Assembly (NCBI RefSeq): GCF_032163395.1
Contig: NZ_CP119968.1
Span: 3,932,001-3,996,000 of the forward strand
Length of the DNA: 64,000 nt
Direction: 5' to 3'
Source: Gloeocapsopsis dulcis
GTDB taxonomy: Bacteria > Cyanobacteriota > Cyanobacteriia > Cyanobacteriales > Chroococcidiopsidaceae
In this document: piece after piece, positions 14,598 through 26,587 of the stretch
How positions within the stretch are numbered: position 1 is the first letter of the stretch
Layout of the letters: each line of letters begins with the position of its first letter
Translations under genes and position numbers: made by a program
The notes under the pieces: model-generated
Seen by the model: the letters and a program-made list of their open reading frames with translations, nothing else
Databases searched by the model: none
What the model was told of the DNA's origin: nothing

Positions 14598-14675
14598 CAA
14601 CCCAGTTGGAGCGGACTGACGCGAGATAGTGTGAAGGTGAAAGATATCGACAGCCGCTCAACCGAAACGTTAGGC
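14592..14675 (+). repeat. attC site g (strong)
   Basis: R'' GCCTAAC (14592-14598) and R' GTTAGGC (14669-14675) are perfect complements. Left CAGTTGGAGCGGACTG pairs with CAGCCGCTCAACCG, leaving an extra G and an extra A on the left. 84 bp. This is the most canonical attC in the window. Confidence 0.9.
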
Positions 14676-14688
14676 TCCAAGACGAGTA

Positions 14689-14997
14689 GTGACATATATC
14701 AAGAAGGCAGATCTACTTTGCATACAGCTCCACGTAATGCTACGGACAGTTGTTGTATATGTGATTTTCTTGGTGCTCTGGATCATGTTAACGTTCACGC
14801 AATTGGGAAACAACGAGAACCCAATTGCAGCTTTCGTGGTGGCTAGCTTTTTGGTAACCCTTGCCTTTTATCTTTTGCTTCTGCTTCTTGCTGCCTTCCT
14901 AACGGCTATCATCGCGGCGACAACTCCTGGCGTGTTGGGCAAGTATGCGTTTGCGTTCGAGTCTGACGGTCTCCTTGTAAAGTTCCTCGGGCGTTAG
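14689..14997 (+). CDS. Small membrane protein, YcxB-like in part
   Basis: 102 residues from GTG 14689, or 86 from ATG 14737. Two hydrophobic helices are clear: VVVYVIFLVLWIMLTF (about 20-35) and FVVASFLVTLAFYLLLLLLA (about 49-68), followed by FAFESDGLLVKF. The layout (two helices, then a GVLGKYAFAFESDG turn) resembles the first part of YcxB-like proteins, which normally carry a further C-terminal domain, so it may be truncated. It starts 13 bp after attC site g. No clear attC follows it. Confidence 0.55.
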   Translation: MTYIKKADLLCIQLHVMLRTVVVYVIFLVLWIMLTFTQLGNNENPIAAFVVASFLVTLAFYLLLLLLAAFLTAIIAATTPGVLGKYAFAFESDGLLVKFLGR

Positions 14998-15040
14998 TTG
15001 GTTGGGACTATAAGCAGCTTTGACGTAAGGGCCTAAAGCT

Positions 15041-15084
15041 GAGAGCGGCGTTTCAACTTGTCTTGAAACGCCGCTCTCATTTTT
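15041..15084 (+). terminator. Strong Rho-independent terminator closing the accessory region
   Basis: GAGAGCGGCGTTTCAA (15041-15056) pairs with TTGAAACGCCGCTCTC (15063-15078), a 16-bp perfect stem with a 6-nt loop, followed by ATTTTT. The T-run is on the plus strand, so it ends rightward transcripts of the accessory genes and not katG. Confidence 0.85.
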
Positions 15085-15170
15085 GTCTCTGGCTTTTACC
15101 CGCGTTCAAAATTGCCGCAGGTTAGCGTAGCCTCGACCTCTGATCGCCTGATGATCGGTTGAAGTGACGC

Positions 15171-18012
<2,842 letters not shown>

Positions 18013-18100
18013 GCCTAACAACGCCCATGCACCTGACCGCCGAGAGGTTATCTGTTGAGAATAGGAGGTTGTCTGCGTCCGGTGAGTAGGAACGTTACCC
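18013..18100 (+). repeat. Candidate attC site h
   Basis: R'' GCCTAAC (18013-18019) and R' GTTACCC (18094-18100), 88 bp. TGCACCTGACCGC on the left pairs with GCGTCCGGTGAG on the right with extra bases on the left. The R boxes are not perfectly complementary. Same orientation as the array left of katG. Confidence 0.55.
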
Positions 18101-18109
18101 AACAAACAT

Positions 18110-18874
18110 TCAAAATAAAAATCTTAATAAAGTCGAACCCACTGCACCTAAAAAGTTCATAAAATTTGGTTTACTTTTCGGCACCGATGTGATGGGAGGG
18201 TTTTCGAGTTCGTTAATAAAGATTTGCGCAGTTTGTAAGCCATCATTATTAGCTTGCGCCACAAAAAGTTTTTCAGCTTGTTTAGCATCTTGTAGCGCCC
18301 CAGGGCGATCGAAAAGTTGGTAACGTGCCACACCTCGCGCAAGATACGCCGCAGCATAGTCAGGCTTAATACTTAATGCTTGATTGAAATAGGCGATCGC
18401 GCCTTCTGGATCTCCTTTTTTACCTTGCACTACACCCCAACCGTAAAAATCTTCGGCATTTCCTATTTGAGGTGGTATCCCGACTGCACCTTGAAGATTA
18501 GCGCCACCCAACTGCGCACCAGTTAAATTAGCATTTACTAAGAAAGTATCTCTCAAGTCAGCCGCACTTAAATCTGAACCACTCAAAATAGCACCACTTA
18601 AGTTTGCACCAAATAAACTTGTACCAATAAGATTTGCACCAATCAGGTTTGCACCACTAAGATTGGCGCGGCTGAGATTTGCACCACTTAAATTGGCACC
18701 ACTCAAATTTGCACCCGATAGATTAGCCAAAACCAAACCAGCACCACTTAAGTCACAGTTTTGACACTTTTTTGTCGCTAAGAGTTGTTGAATTTGCTCG
18801 GTATTAGCCGATGCAGGAGGTATGACAGAAATTGCGAGTAATGTACTAGTAATAGCTAGAGTAAAAGCTTTCAT
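18110..18874 (-). CDS. Secreted pentapeptide-repeat protein with TPR motif
   Basis: 254 residues. Residues 1-23 are a signal peptide ([16 protein letters not shown], cut after ASA). About 45-130 hold A(N/D)LSG-type pentapeptide repeats ([20 protein letters not shown]), forming a right-handed beta-helix. About 146-180 hold a TPR unit ([20 protein letters not shown]). Such two-part proteins are common in cyanobacteria, exported to the periplasm or lumen, and of unknown role. Two cysteines precede the helix ([10 protein letters not shown]). No partner gene is linked. Confidence 0.88.
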   Translation of the reverse strand: MKAFTLAITSTLLAISVIPPASANTEQIQQLLATKKCQNCDLSGAGLVLANLSGANLSGANLSGANLSRANLSGANLIGANLIGTSLFGANLSGAILSGSDLSAADLRDTFLVNANLTGAQLGGANLQGAVGIPPQIGNAEDFYGWGVVQGKKGDPEGAIAYFNQALSIKPDYAAAYLARGVARYQLFDRPGALQDAKQAEKLFVAQANNDGLQTAQIFINELENPPITSVPKSKPNFMNFLGAVGSTLLRFLF

Positions 18875-19289
18875 CGAGATTGGGTTAGCAAATAATAACT
18901 ATGCGGCTTAAGATTTATCAAACAAGCAACAACAGTAGAATGTTTTTCTAAGCTTAATGTATCAGCTAAAAAACTTGTGTAAAAACCGTGCAAACGCGGA
19001 GACAAAGTATAAATCAACAGCCATAGCCCAGTAGTTTTACTTATATGAATTTAGGTAAAGATGCCTAGTCACTAAAGTTGCTACCTAGCAAACCCAGCTT
19101 ACCTCTTTAGACTACTTGAGCAGAAGTACAGCGAAGAATAGATAATTATGAATTACGAATTACAAATTACGAATTAGTATTGCTTTTCTTGGTCAAGCAC
19201 TGCGGTAGTCTAGATCAAGTGATTTAATTTGTGCTGCTATAACGCAATACGCTGTTAGACATTTAAATTTTGAATTTTAAACTGCTTAT
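18875..19289. other. Intergenic region between divergent genes
   Basis: About 415 bp without a gene between the divergently read pentapeptide gene and hemC. It contains an AATTACGAATTAC-type short tandem repeat at 19150-19177. Promoters for both genes must lie here; none could be assigned. Confidence 0.5.
19150..19177. repeat. Short tandem GAATTAC repeat
   Basis: GAATTAC/AAATTAC units in a row, three to four copies. Short tandem heptamers of this type are common in cyanobacterial spacers. Confidence 0.6.
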
Positions 19290-20270
19290 ATGTCCCCCAA
19301 CGCTTCTCCCACCGTTTCCAGTTCTACTCGGACAATCCGCATTGGTTCGCGTAAAAGTCAACTTGCGCTAGTACAGACTTATTGGGTGCAAGAACAACTG
19401 CAAAAGGCATTTCCCGATCGCACCTTTGAAGTCCACACGATGTCTACGCAAGGCGACAAAATTTTGGATGTTGCCCTCGCTAAGATTGGTGATAAAGGGC
19501 TATTTACCAAAGAACTCGAAGTCGGAATGCTTCAGCATGAAATTGACTTTGCGGTGCATTCGCTCAAAGACTTGCCGACAAACTTACCTGAAGGCTTAAT
19601 GTTGGGAGTTGTCAGCGAAAGAGAAGATCCCGCTGATGCACTTGTTGTCCATGAAAAGCACAAAGATAAACAAATCGACACATTACCCGAAGGTGCGGTA
19701 GTCGGAACCTCTTCCTTACGACGCTTGGCACAATTGCGTCATCACTTTCCCCATCTCAGCTTTAAAGACATCCGAGGTAACTTAAACACACGCTTAGCAA
19801 AACTCGATGCTGGCGAATATGATGCAATTATTTTAGCCGTAGCTGGGTTACGACGATTGGGAATGGGCGATCGCGTTCACCAAGTCTTACCTGCAGAAGT
19901 CTCGCTACACGCTGTAGGGCAAGGTGCGTTAGGCATTGAATGTCGCACTGATGATACTGAAGTGCTGTCATTAATCAAAGCAATTGAACACGTACCCACA
20001 CGCGATCGTACTTTAGCCGAACGAGCCTTTTTACGCGATCTTGAAGGCGGCTGTCAAGTCCCCATCGGTGTCAATACACAACTTGAAGGCGACACTCTCA
20101 CCCTAACAGGCATTGTTGCTAGTGTAGACGGCACAAGGTTTGTCAAAGACACTGTGACAGGTAACGTCAGTAACGCTGAACAAATAGGAACTGAACTTGC
20201 CCAACTCCTCCGTCAACAAGGCGCACAAACGATCCTAGAAGAGATCTTCCAAACCGTGCAACGTGGATGA
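19290..20270 (+). CDS. hemC: Hydroxymethylbilane synthase (porphobilinogen deaminase)
   Basis: Makes hydroxymethylbilane from four porphobilinogens in the tetrapyrrole pathway leading to haem, chlorophyll and bilins. 326 residues, normal length. The substrate-binding start [14 protein letters not shown], the HSLKDLPT loop, GTSSLRR and the dipyrromethane cofactor Cys255 (EGGCQVPIG) are all present. The first 14 residues are a Ser/Thr-rich extension seen in some cyanobacteria. Single gene followed by an AACTC repeat. Confidence 0.97.
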   Translation: MSPNASPTVSSSTRTIRIGSRKSQLALVQTYWVQEQLQKAFPDRTFEVHTMSTQGDKILDVALAKIGDKGLFTKELEVGMLQHEIDFAVHSLKDLPTNLPEGLMLGVVSEREDPADALVVHEKHKDKQIDTLPEGAVVGTSSLRRLAQLRHHFPHLSFKDIRGNLNTRLAKLDAGEYDAIILAVAGLRRLGMGDRVHQVLPAEVSLHAVGQGALGIECRTDDTEVLSLIKAIEHVPTRDRTLAERAFLRDLEGGCQVPIGVNTQLEGDTLTLTGIVASVDGTRFVKDTVTGNVSNAEQIGTELAQLLRQQGAQTILEEIFQTVQRG

Positions 20271-20300
20271 AATAAGTAGAGGTGCAGAGGGCGCAGAGGA

Positions 20301-20364
20301 GTTACGAGTATTGAGTTAAGAAAACTCTTTTAATTCAAAACTCAAAACTCAAAACTCAAAACTA
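20301..20364. repeat. AACTC-type interspersed repeat, copy 1
   Basis: TTGAGTTAAGAAAACTC then AATTCAAAACTC and more CAAAACT units; the two halves are roughly inverted, giving a hairpin. Similar copies lie at 26480-26549 and 29800-29869. Confidence 0.65.
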
Positions 20365-20479
20365 AACCTTAGCCCCTAACCACTAACAACTATTCCCTCA
20401 CTCCTCGCCCCTTACATTTATCACCTTTGCCCGCTATCATGATCTCGACGTAATACAAATAGGGGACATAAAGATTAAG

Positions 20480-21928
20480 ATGCGAATTCTGTTTGTTGCC
20501 GCAGAAGCAGCTCCCATCGCCAAAGTTGGTGGAATGGGAGACGTTGTTGGTGCCTTACCTAAAGTGCTAAGAGCAATGGGGCATGATGTCCGTATATTTC
20601 TGCCTTATTACGGCTTTCTACCCGACAAAATGGAGATTCCCAAAGATCCAGTTTGGCACGGTAATGCGATGTTTCAGTCCTTCGCAGTTTATGAATCTGT
20701 CCTTCCTGGTACTGATGTCCCCTTGTACTTGTTTGGACACCCAGCGTTTTTACCACGTCGCATTTATGCTGGGGAAGATGAAGACTGGAGGTTTACATTC
20801 TTTGCCAACGGTGCAGCGGAATTTGCCTGGAACTACTGGAAGCCCGAAATTATTCACTGTCACGACTGGCATACAGGGATGATTCCTGTGTGGATGCACC
20901 AGTCTCCAGATATTTCAACGGTATTTACGATCCACAACCTAGCGTATCAAGGACCGTGGCGCTGGTATTTAGAGAAAATTACTTGGTGTCCGTGGTATAT
21001 GCAAGGACACAACACGATGGCAGCCGCCGTACAATATGCTGATCGCGTTACTACGGTTTCTCCCACCTATGCGCAGCAAATTCAGACACCAACTTATGGT
21101 GAAACGTTAGAAGGTTTGTTGTCGTTTATTAGTGGCAAGTTATCTGGCATCATCAACGGCATTGACACCGAAGTTTACGATCCAGTGACCGATAAATACA
21201 TTGCTCAAACCTTTACTGCTGATAGTTTGGACCAGCGCAAGGCGAATAAAGTTGCATTGCAAGAAGAAGTCGGGTTAGAAGTCAATTCGGGTGCTTTTTT
21301 AATTGGTATCGTCACGCGGTTAGTTGAACAAAAAGGCATCGATTTGATATTGCAGACGCTCGATCGCTTCTTGGCTTATACCGATACCCAGATTGTCCTG
21401 TTAGGAACAGGCGATCGCTACTACGAAAGCCAATTGTGGCAAATGGCGTCACGCTTTCCTGGTCGGATGGCAACCTATTTACTCTACAACGATGCGCTTG
21501 CACGACGTATTTATGCTGGTAGTGATACTTTCCTCATGCCAAGTCGTTTTGAGCCTTGCGGTATTAGCCAAATGCTTGCCCTTCGCTATGGCTGTGTGCC
21601 AATTGTTCGCCGTACAGGTGGCTTAGTTGATACGGTATCGCATCACGATCCTATCAATCATGCAGGTACAGGCTATTGCTTTGACCGTTACGAACCTTTG
21701 GATCTTTATACGTGTATGGTACGAGCATGGGAAAGCTTCCGTTACAAGGAATACTGGCAAGCCCTACAACAACGCGGAATGAGCCAAGATTTCAGTTGGA
21801 CAACATCTGCCAAAGATTACATCAAGTTGTACAAATCAATGCTTGGCTTGCCTTCAGAAGAAGTAGTCGAACCAGAAAAAACGGATTCTGGCTCCAAAGA
21901 AGAACTAGCTGCTGTTGCTGCGGAATAA
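20480..21928 (+). CDS. glgA: Glycogen synthase (ADP-glucose type)
   Basis: Extends alpha-1,4-glucan chains from ADP-glucose. 482 residues of GT5. The ADP-glucose loop Lys15-Val-Gly-Gly ([14 protein letters not shown]) is at the N-terminus. The IHCHDWHTG motif and the C-terminal nucleotide site ([13 protein letters not shown], then TGGLVDTV) are present. The 20-residue Glu-rich tail is variable. Stands alone; likely monocistronic. Confidence 0.96.
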   Translation: MRILFVAAEAAPIAKVGGMGDVVGALPKVLRAMGHDVRIFLPYYGFLPDKMEIPKDPVWHGNAMFQSFAVYESVLPGTDVPLYLFGHPAFLPRRIYAGEDEDWRFTFFANGAAEFAWNYWKPEIIHCHDWHTGMIPVWMHQSPDISTVFTIHNLAYQGPWRWYLEKITWCPWYMQGHNTMAAAVQYADRVTTVSPTYAQQIQTPTYGETLEGLLSFISGKLSGIINGIDTEVYDPVTDKYIAQTFTADSLDQRKANKVALQEEVGLEVNSGAFLIGIVTRLVEQKGIDLILQTLDRFLAYTDTQIVLLGTGDRYYESQLWQMASRFPGRMATYLLYNDALARRIYAGSDTFLMPSRFEPCGISQMLALRYGCVPIVRRTGGLVDTVSHHDPINHAGTGYCFDRYEPLDLYTCMVRAWESFRYKEYWQALQQRGMSQDFSWTTSAKDYIKLYKSMLGLPSEEVVEPEKTDSGSKEELAAVAAE

Positions 21929-22031
21929 ATAGCAACCAAATTGCTTGCGGATACAAATAGTAAAAGCTACACGGGGAGATAGAAAATATTTCCCCTCGTA
22001 AAAAGCATCTTGAGCAGCAGTAAGTAATGTG

Positions 22032-22352
22032 CTAGCAAGCTACTAGTGTTTTGGGTTCACTAAACGTATCAATCGATTCTAAGATTTCAGATTCTTTTTT
22101 CTGAGCATCGTATAAATTACAGGCTATTTGGAGATTAAGCCAGAATTCTACAGAAGTACCAAAAAATTTAGAAAGTCTTAGAGCTGTACTTTCTGATATA
22201 CCTCGCTTTTCATTAACAATTTCATTGATTCTTTGATAAGGCATCTTCAGCTGTTTTGCCAATTCTTGTTGAGTAATTGTCATAGGAATGAGAAATTCTT
22301 CTCTCAGAATCTCCCCTGGATGGGTAGGTGGGCGATTTGTAGGGATACGCAT
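22032..22352 (-). CDS. higA: HigA-type antitoxin
   Basis: 106 residues from ATG 22352. A HTH_3 (Xre-type) motif is seen at about 28-62 (TQQELAKQLKMPYQRINEIV), in the HigA addiction-module arrangement with the leading PPTHPGEILREEFL motif. It neutralises HigB and represses the operon. It lies 22 bp downstream of higB; toxin-first order is typical of hig loci. Confidence 0.92.
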   Translation of the reverse strand: MRIPTNRPPTHPGEILREEFLIPMTITQQELAKQLKMPYQRINEIVNEKRGISESTALRLSKFFGTSVEFWLNLQIACNLYDAQKKESEILESIDTFSEPKTLVAC

Positions 22353-22374
22353 AATCATCCTTAAGTTTTGCTTG

Positions 22375-22668
22375 TTAATGGTAGTCTACTATTTCAACTT
22401 CATCAGTGCCTTGTTCAGTCCAAACAAAGCAGATACGGTACTGGTCATTGATTCTGATACTGTACTGTCCAAGGCGATTGCCACTAAGTGATTCTAAGCA
22501 GTTTTTTGGAGGAATCTTTAAATCGTTTAGATTAGTAGCGGCATTCACTACATCTAGCTTCCGCTTTGCTACTTTTAGCAGGTTCTGAGGACAGACTTTT
22601 CTAGCCTTCTTTGTGTCTAACCCATTAAACACATCCTCTGTACCTTCGTCTTTAAAGCTTAATATCAT
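22375..22668 (-). CDS. higB: HigB-type toxin (RelE superfamily)
   Basis: 97 residues from ATG 22668 (MILSFKDEGTEDVFNG). The RelE/HigB fold is shown by the LNDLKIPPKNCLESLSG and QYSIRINDQYRICFVW segments, the latter the conserved C-terminal strand. The open frame continues to 22770, but the extra residues are not family-like and overlap the MOSC gene. It is expected to be a ribosome-dependent mRNA endonuclease. Paired with higA downstream. Confidence 0.92.
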   Translation of the reverse strand: MILSFKDEGTEDVFNGLDTKKARKVCPQNLLKVAKRKLDVVNAATNLNDLKIPPKNCLESLSGNRLGQYSIRINDQYRICFVWTEQGTDEVEIVDYH

Positions 22669-22726
22669 ATAACACATTAACACGGATGCCATGCTAACGC
22701 AATTAGCTAAGCCACTACAATCTATC

Positions 22727-23269
22727 TCAAACTCGATCAAGAGGTTGGTGCGGTTTTGGTGGCAGTTCAACTCGGATCGGGTCGCCAGGTTTTACCATGC
22801 CACTGATGATAACAATGCCCATGACTCCAGATTTACGAATGAGTTTACCTTGTTCGTCGCGCCCTAGCACCGCTGCCATCAATCCTGTCTGAAATTGATC
22901 TAGTTGAGTGCAGGGATTTCGTAAGCCCGTCAATTCGACTACTGCCGTATCACCTAAACACAACCGTGTGCTAGTCGGCAAAGCAAGCAGATTGATACCG
23001 CGTGTTGTGATATTTTCACCCATTTGTCCGGCTGATACAACAAAGCCAGCGGCTTGCAACTCCTCATGTAGTTCAGCATGAATTAAGTGAACTTGGCGTA
23101 AATTGGGCTGGGTTGGATCAACTGCTAAGCGCGATCGATGCTTAACTGTCTTACCCATGTGTGAATCGCCTTCGACACCAAGTCCTGCTAGAAGCTGAAT
23201 ACTTTCCTGATTTTGCTTACTAAAAGTATGTGTCGCACTACGGCTGACTGCTGTCACTACACTATCCAT
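22727..23269 (-). CDS. MOSC domain protein
   Basis: 180 residues. The MOSC fold (molybdenum cofactor sulfurase C-terminal) is shown by GVEGDSHMG, GQMGENITTRG, LRNPCTQLDQF (with the conserved Cys) and GVMGIVI. Relatives handle Mo-cofactor-bound sulfur or reduce N-hydroxylated compounds; the substrate is not known here. It is upstream of higBA on the same strand and not obviously linked to it. Confidence 0.9.
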   Translation of the reverse strand: MDSVVTAVSRSATHTFSKQNQESIQLLAGLGVEGDSHMGKTVKHRSRLAVDPTQPNLRQVHLIHAELHEELQAAGFVVSAGQMGENITTRGINLLALPTSTRLCLGDTAVVELTGLRNPCTQLDQFQTGLMAAVLGRDEQGKLIRKSGVMGIVIISGMVKPGDPIRVELPPKPHQPLDRV

Positions 23270-23448
23270 TTCTATACAACCTCATTAGCTCTAGAGCGCA
23301 GCTTACAGCAATCTCTTTGGAAACATCACCAATTACTCTTTTTATAGACCATTACCACCCAAATTCATAATGCTATTAGAGTCGGATGGCAAGCTCTTTA
23401 ATTATCAATTTCTGGAATTTCTTTGACTGCCCGTATCACTGCGATTGA

Positions 23449-24012
23449 TTACTCTAGTAACCAATCAAACAATGCTTTCACTGATAGACTAAAATCTTGC
23501 GCAAATGCTGGTACAGGTAGATGAATCTCTGGTTTATCGAAAACATCTGTTGGCTGATTTGATCGATATACAAACACCGATCGCTCTGCTGGATCGATTA
23601 ACCAGCCCATCTGCATATTGTGTTTCAAACAGTGCAAAATATTCTTCGTGACTTTCGTTTGACTTTGGTCAGGTGAGAGAATTTCGATTACCCAATCTGG
23701 TGCGATCGCAAATACATTAGCTACTCCACCATCGTCCTTGCGTGGAATTCGACTCCAGGTGAACACCGCAATATCTGGGACAATCGAGCGTCCGCCAAAA
23801 GTACAACGCAGTTCAGAAAATGCTCTAGCAATACGTCGCTGCTTGAGTGCTGTGTTAATTGCTGTTGATAACTCAGTTTGAATCGCGCTATGTTCTCCTT
23901 GGGGCATTGGCTTTTGAACGATCTGCCCATGCATATATTCGCTAGCAGGTTCTGTTTCTGGCAGTTTCAGAAACTCTTCTAGCGTTAAGGCTTTATTTGG
24001 CGTTTGTACCAT
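23449..24012 (-). CDS. Uma2 family protein (DUF820)
   Basis: 187 residues of the PD-(D/E)XK-like DUF820/Uma2 family, highly amplified in cyanobacteria. Seen are TLEEFLKLPETEPASEYMHG (about 10-29), VPDIAVF (about 73-79), PDWVIEILSP (acidic site, about 104-113) and the KNILHCLKHNMQMGWLIDP segment. The core acidic residues and the following Lys are present. It may be a nuclease domain, but no in vivo role is known. Confidence 0.88.
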   Translation of the reverse strand: MVQTPNKALTLEEFLKLPETEPASEYMHGQIVQKPMPQGEHSAIQTELSTAINTALKQRRIARAFSELRCTFGGRSIVPDIAVFTWSRIPRKDDGGVANVFAIAPDWVIEILSPDQSQTKVTKNILHCLKHNMQMGWLIDPAERSVFVYRSNQPTDVFDKPEIHLPVPAFAQDFSLSVKALFDWLLE

Positions 24013-24151
24013 ATAAATAACCTTTGAGAGAGCCAGTTGCTGATTTTATCTGTTTATTTTAATGTGGCTTAATCGACGTTGACAACAAACACACAGGCGA
24101 ATACTGCACTGTGCTTGTCAAATATTTGCTCGCGATCGCCCTGAAAAACCC

Positions 24152-24940
24152 TTAATTCAATTGAGTCACTACTTGATTCACCTTTGGTCTACCAAAACGT
24201 TCCCAGGCATTCCCACCGCGTAAGAATAACTCCATCCATCGTACTGGTTCACCTCCATTTCCTTGCCAGCCAGAACTACCTGGCGCAAAAGCTAGAGTAC
24301 CTTCAGGGACTTTAAAACTGCCGTCAGAATAGACAGCGTCACTCACCACATCACCAACACGGATGATGACTTTATCTTCGGGCTTTAGATTAACACTGTG
24401 CGCAGGAATCGTTGTTTTAATATTGCCGTAGCCATCAATCCAAGCAACGCGATCGCATGGCGCATCAGGAATTTGCTCAGGACGTAACTCGTCTCCTAAA
24501 AGACTGAGATCATCTTGGGCGAGCGCTGCTGCAGCTTGCGGAAATACATCTCGCGAACGAAACTGAGACCCTCCACGCGAAACCTTGACTATCTGGAGCG
24601 CTTGTGCATGGTCTTTAATAAAAGATAGTGTATATCCAGCATTTACGCCTACGACCTTGACTCCATTGGTTAACAAGGCATAGGTTAATCCCTCTCCTTC
24701 ATTGTCTAGTCTTGGTTCAGACTTATCTTGACGAGGGGCGCAATTGTGATAAATTAAACGATTCTGTGGACCAGGATTAAGACCAAGTTGCGCCACCCAA
24801 AACCCAGTAGCTAAGGTGCTAAAGGGAGGAACCGACAACAAGCTAACTTGGGCTTCGGGTAAAGCTAACAATAAACGTTGAGTTACTTCAGCAAAAGCTG
24901 GATCGCCGTTTCCGTAGTCTGCAATTAAGCTAATGAGCAT
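24152..24940 (-). CDS. SAM hydroxide adenosyltransferase-like protein (DUF62)
   Basis: 262 residues similar to the DUF62 family of S-adenosylmethionine hydrolases and the SAM fluorinase. Visible: LIADYGNGDPAFAEV at the start (in place of the common LTDFG...D), GVNAGYTLSF at about 100-109, and WIDGYGNIKTT near 167-177, the C-terminal domain start with the characteristic D-G-x-G-N-x-x-T. Most members hydrolyse SAM to adenosine and methionine. The N-terminal Asp motif is partly changed, so activity should not be assumed. Confidence 0.8.
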   Translation of the reverse strand: MLISLIADYGNGDPAFAEVTQRLLLALPEAQVSLLSVPPFSTLATGFWVAQLGLNPGPQNRLIYHNCAPRQDKSEPRLDNEGEGLTYALLTNGVKVVGVNAGYTLSFIKDHAQALQIVKVSRGGSQFRSRDVFPQAAAALAQDDLSLLGDELRPEQIPDAPCDRVAWIDGYGNIKTTIPAHSVNLKPEDKVIIRVGDVVSDAVYSDGSFKVPEGTLAFAPGSSGWQGNGGEPVRWMELFLRGGNAWERFGRPKVNQVVTQLN

Positions 24941-25364
24941 AACGCCAGTTCATAGAGGCATGATTAGTCTAGACGATATTGCCTCATGTTTAAACTGATT
25001 GTCTAAAGTTCTTTCCTTGAGAAGAGCTACAACCTAAGAGAGAGCTTGTTAGCTTTTCCCCTTACCAAGCGATCGCACTCACCAATAATTTATTTAACAA
25101 ATTCTTTCTTTTGCCGGAGCGTTACTGAAACATTAAAACATAAAATCGATTTACAAAACACGTCTTCATGGCTTGATATCAATAAGGGGTAGTACTCTAT
25201 TACTACCGTTGCTGATCCCTGTTTATAGAGTTATCCTCTATAAGGCGATCAATCTTTATTGAAGTGCAACGCTCGTGTGGTACGTTAGAAGACCATAACG
25301 CACAAAACATAGAGCATTGTAAGTTTTCTATACTATATAAAAGACGACAGAAACAACAAAATCT
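24941..25364. other. Intergenic region upstream of cp12
   Basis: About 420 bp between divergently transcribed genes. AT-rich, one HIP1 site near 25070. No gene seen; the cp12 promoter is expected here but not identified. Confidence 0.5.
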
Positions 25365-25586
25365 ATGAGCAACATCCAAGAACAAATCGAACAAGAAAGA
25401 GATCAAGCACGTTCTATCTGTGATACCAGTGGTGCTAATTCTGGTGAATGCGCTGCAGCCTGGGATGCTGTAGAAGAACTACAAGCAGAAGCTGCTCACC
25501 AGAAAGGAAAAAAACCTAAAAACTCCCTGGAACAGTACTGTGATGAGAACCCAGAAGCTGCTGAGTGCCGCATTTATGACGAATAA
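25365..25586 (+). CDS. cp12: CP12 Calvin-cycle regulatory protein
   Basis: CP12 is a small, partly disordered redox switch that binds GAPDH and phosphoribulokinase and turns off the Calvin cycle in darkness. 73 residues with both cysteine pairs: Cys19/Cys29 near the N-terminus and Cys59/Cys68 at the C-terminus. The core AWDAVEEL and the GAPDH-binding tail (CDENPEAAECRIYDE) are complete. Followed by a strong terminator, so it is probably monocistronic. Confidence 0.97.
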   Translation: MSNIQEQIEQERDQARSICDTSGANSGECAAAWDAVEELQAEAAHQKGKKPKNSLEQYCDENPEAAECRIYDE

Positions 25587-25639
25587 TTGTCAGTGGAGTG
25601 AGTTAGTTGCATTCAACCTGCTTAATAGCTGACTTATCA

Positions 25640-25667
25640 GGACACTTGACAAAGTGTCCCTTTTTGT
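25640..25667 (+). terminator. Terminator after cp12
   Basis: GGACACTT-GACA-AAGTGTCC (25640-25659) is a perfect 8-bp stem followed by CTTTTTG and further T-rich sequence. Confidence 0.9.
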
Positions 25668-25795
25668 TTTTTTCTGAAATTAGAAAAAACCGCTATCTCA
25701 TTGAAGCTTAAAAAAAACTAATTTCCTAAATAATTTTTCCTTATTAGTGCATTAGACAAGAATTTTTCTTTGCTGCCGAAGTGAGCAGATAAACT

Positions 25796-26392
25796 ATGCA
25801 AAATGAAGTTTGGTTACGTCCTCTCATTTGGATGGACTACCGTTTAGCCGTACTATTTACAGTCCTTATTCCTTTGATTTTACTCGCATGGGCATTTGTC
25901 CAGAAAGCTGAGGCAATTCAGCGCTTATTAACAATTTATTGGCGTGTGTCAAGCCTACTTGCTATCACTGTTTACCTCCTGATTGCAGCACTACCAGTAG
26001 GATATATATCAGGGACAATCGCTCGCATTTTGATTCCTATTGCACTGTGGTTTTGGATAGACCTGAATGAAGAAATTGACGATCAACCCAAAGGAGCATT
26101 GAAGCTCACGTTTAATTCTTGGCGCTGGGCTGTGACTATATATAGTGTATTGGGCGCGATCGCTAGCATACCCTTTATCCAATGTGCTTTTTCTAGAGAA
26201 GCACTGGCTACTCCTTTGTGCACAATATTGCGAGAACCACCTTTACTTTTTAGAGAGTACTTTCATGCTAACTCCACCCCTCAGTTCCTTGGCTTTTTAG
26301 GCGTAGTTGGCTTAATCTTTTATGTCGTTTGCTTAAGCTATTTTGTTTTGTTTAAATTGGGCAAGCAAGGACGTTCTGCTTTACCCCAGTAA
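25796..26392 (+). CDS. DUF3177 membrane protein
   Basis: 198 residues with five to six predicted transmembrane segments (LAVLFTVLIPLILLAWAFV, LLAITVYLLIAALPV, IARILIPIALWFWI, WAVTIYSVLGAIASI, FLGFLGVVGLIFYVV). It fits DUF3177, a family confined to cyanobacteria and relatives, with the conserved DLNEEIDDQP loop. Function unknown. Start ATG 25796 is the obvious one. Confidence 0.85.
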   Translation: MQNEVWLRPLIWMDYRLAVLFTVLIPLILLAWAFVQKAEAIQRLLTIYWRVSSLLAITVYLLIAALPVGYISGTIARILIPIALWFWIDLNEEIDDQPKGALKLTFNSWRWAVTIYSVLGAIASIPFIQCAFSREALATPLCTILREPPLLFREYFHANSTPQFLGFLGVVGLIFYVVCLSYFVLFKLGKQGRSALPQ

Positions 26393-26479
26393 TAAAGATT
26401 TAGGTTCCTTCAAGCAGTGCAGGGGTGCAAAGAGTTGGGGGAGACTAGGAGTTATGAGTCGTGAAATGTTGAGCTGAAG

Positions 26480-26549
26480 AGAGTGTTGAGTGTTGAGTTA
26501 TGAGTTATTTTCTTCAATTCAAAACTCAAAACTCACGCATTCAAAACTA
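26480..26549. repeat. AACTC-type interspersed repeat, copy 2
   Basis: GAGTGTTGAGTGTTGAG and a later AATTCAAAACTCAAAACTC form loosely inverted halves, as in copies at 20301 and 29800. Confidence 0.6.
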
Positions 26550-26587
26550 ATCACCCTCTCTTCTAGCAAGCAATACTTCAAGTCATT

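Noticed and set aside
20335-20364. Tandem CAAAACT units as a CRISPR-like array
   Set aside because: Units are 7 bp with no spacers; simple tandem repeat.
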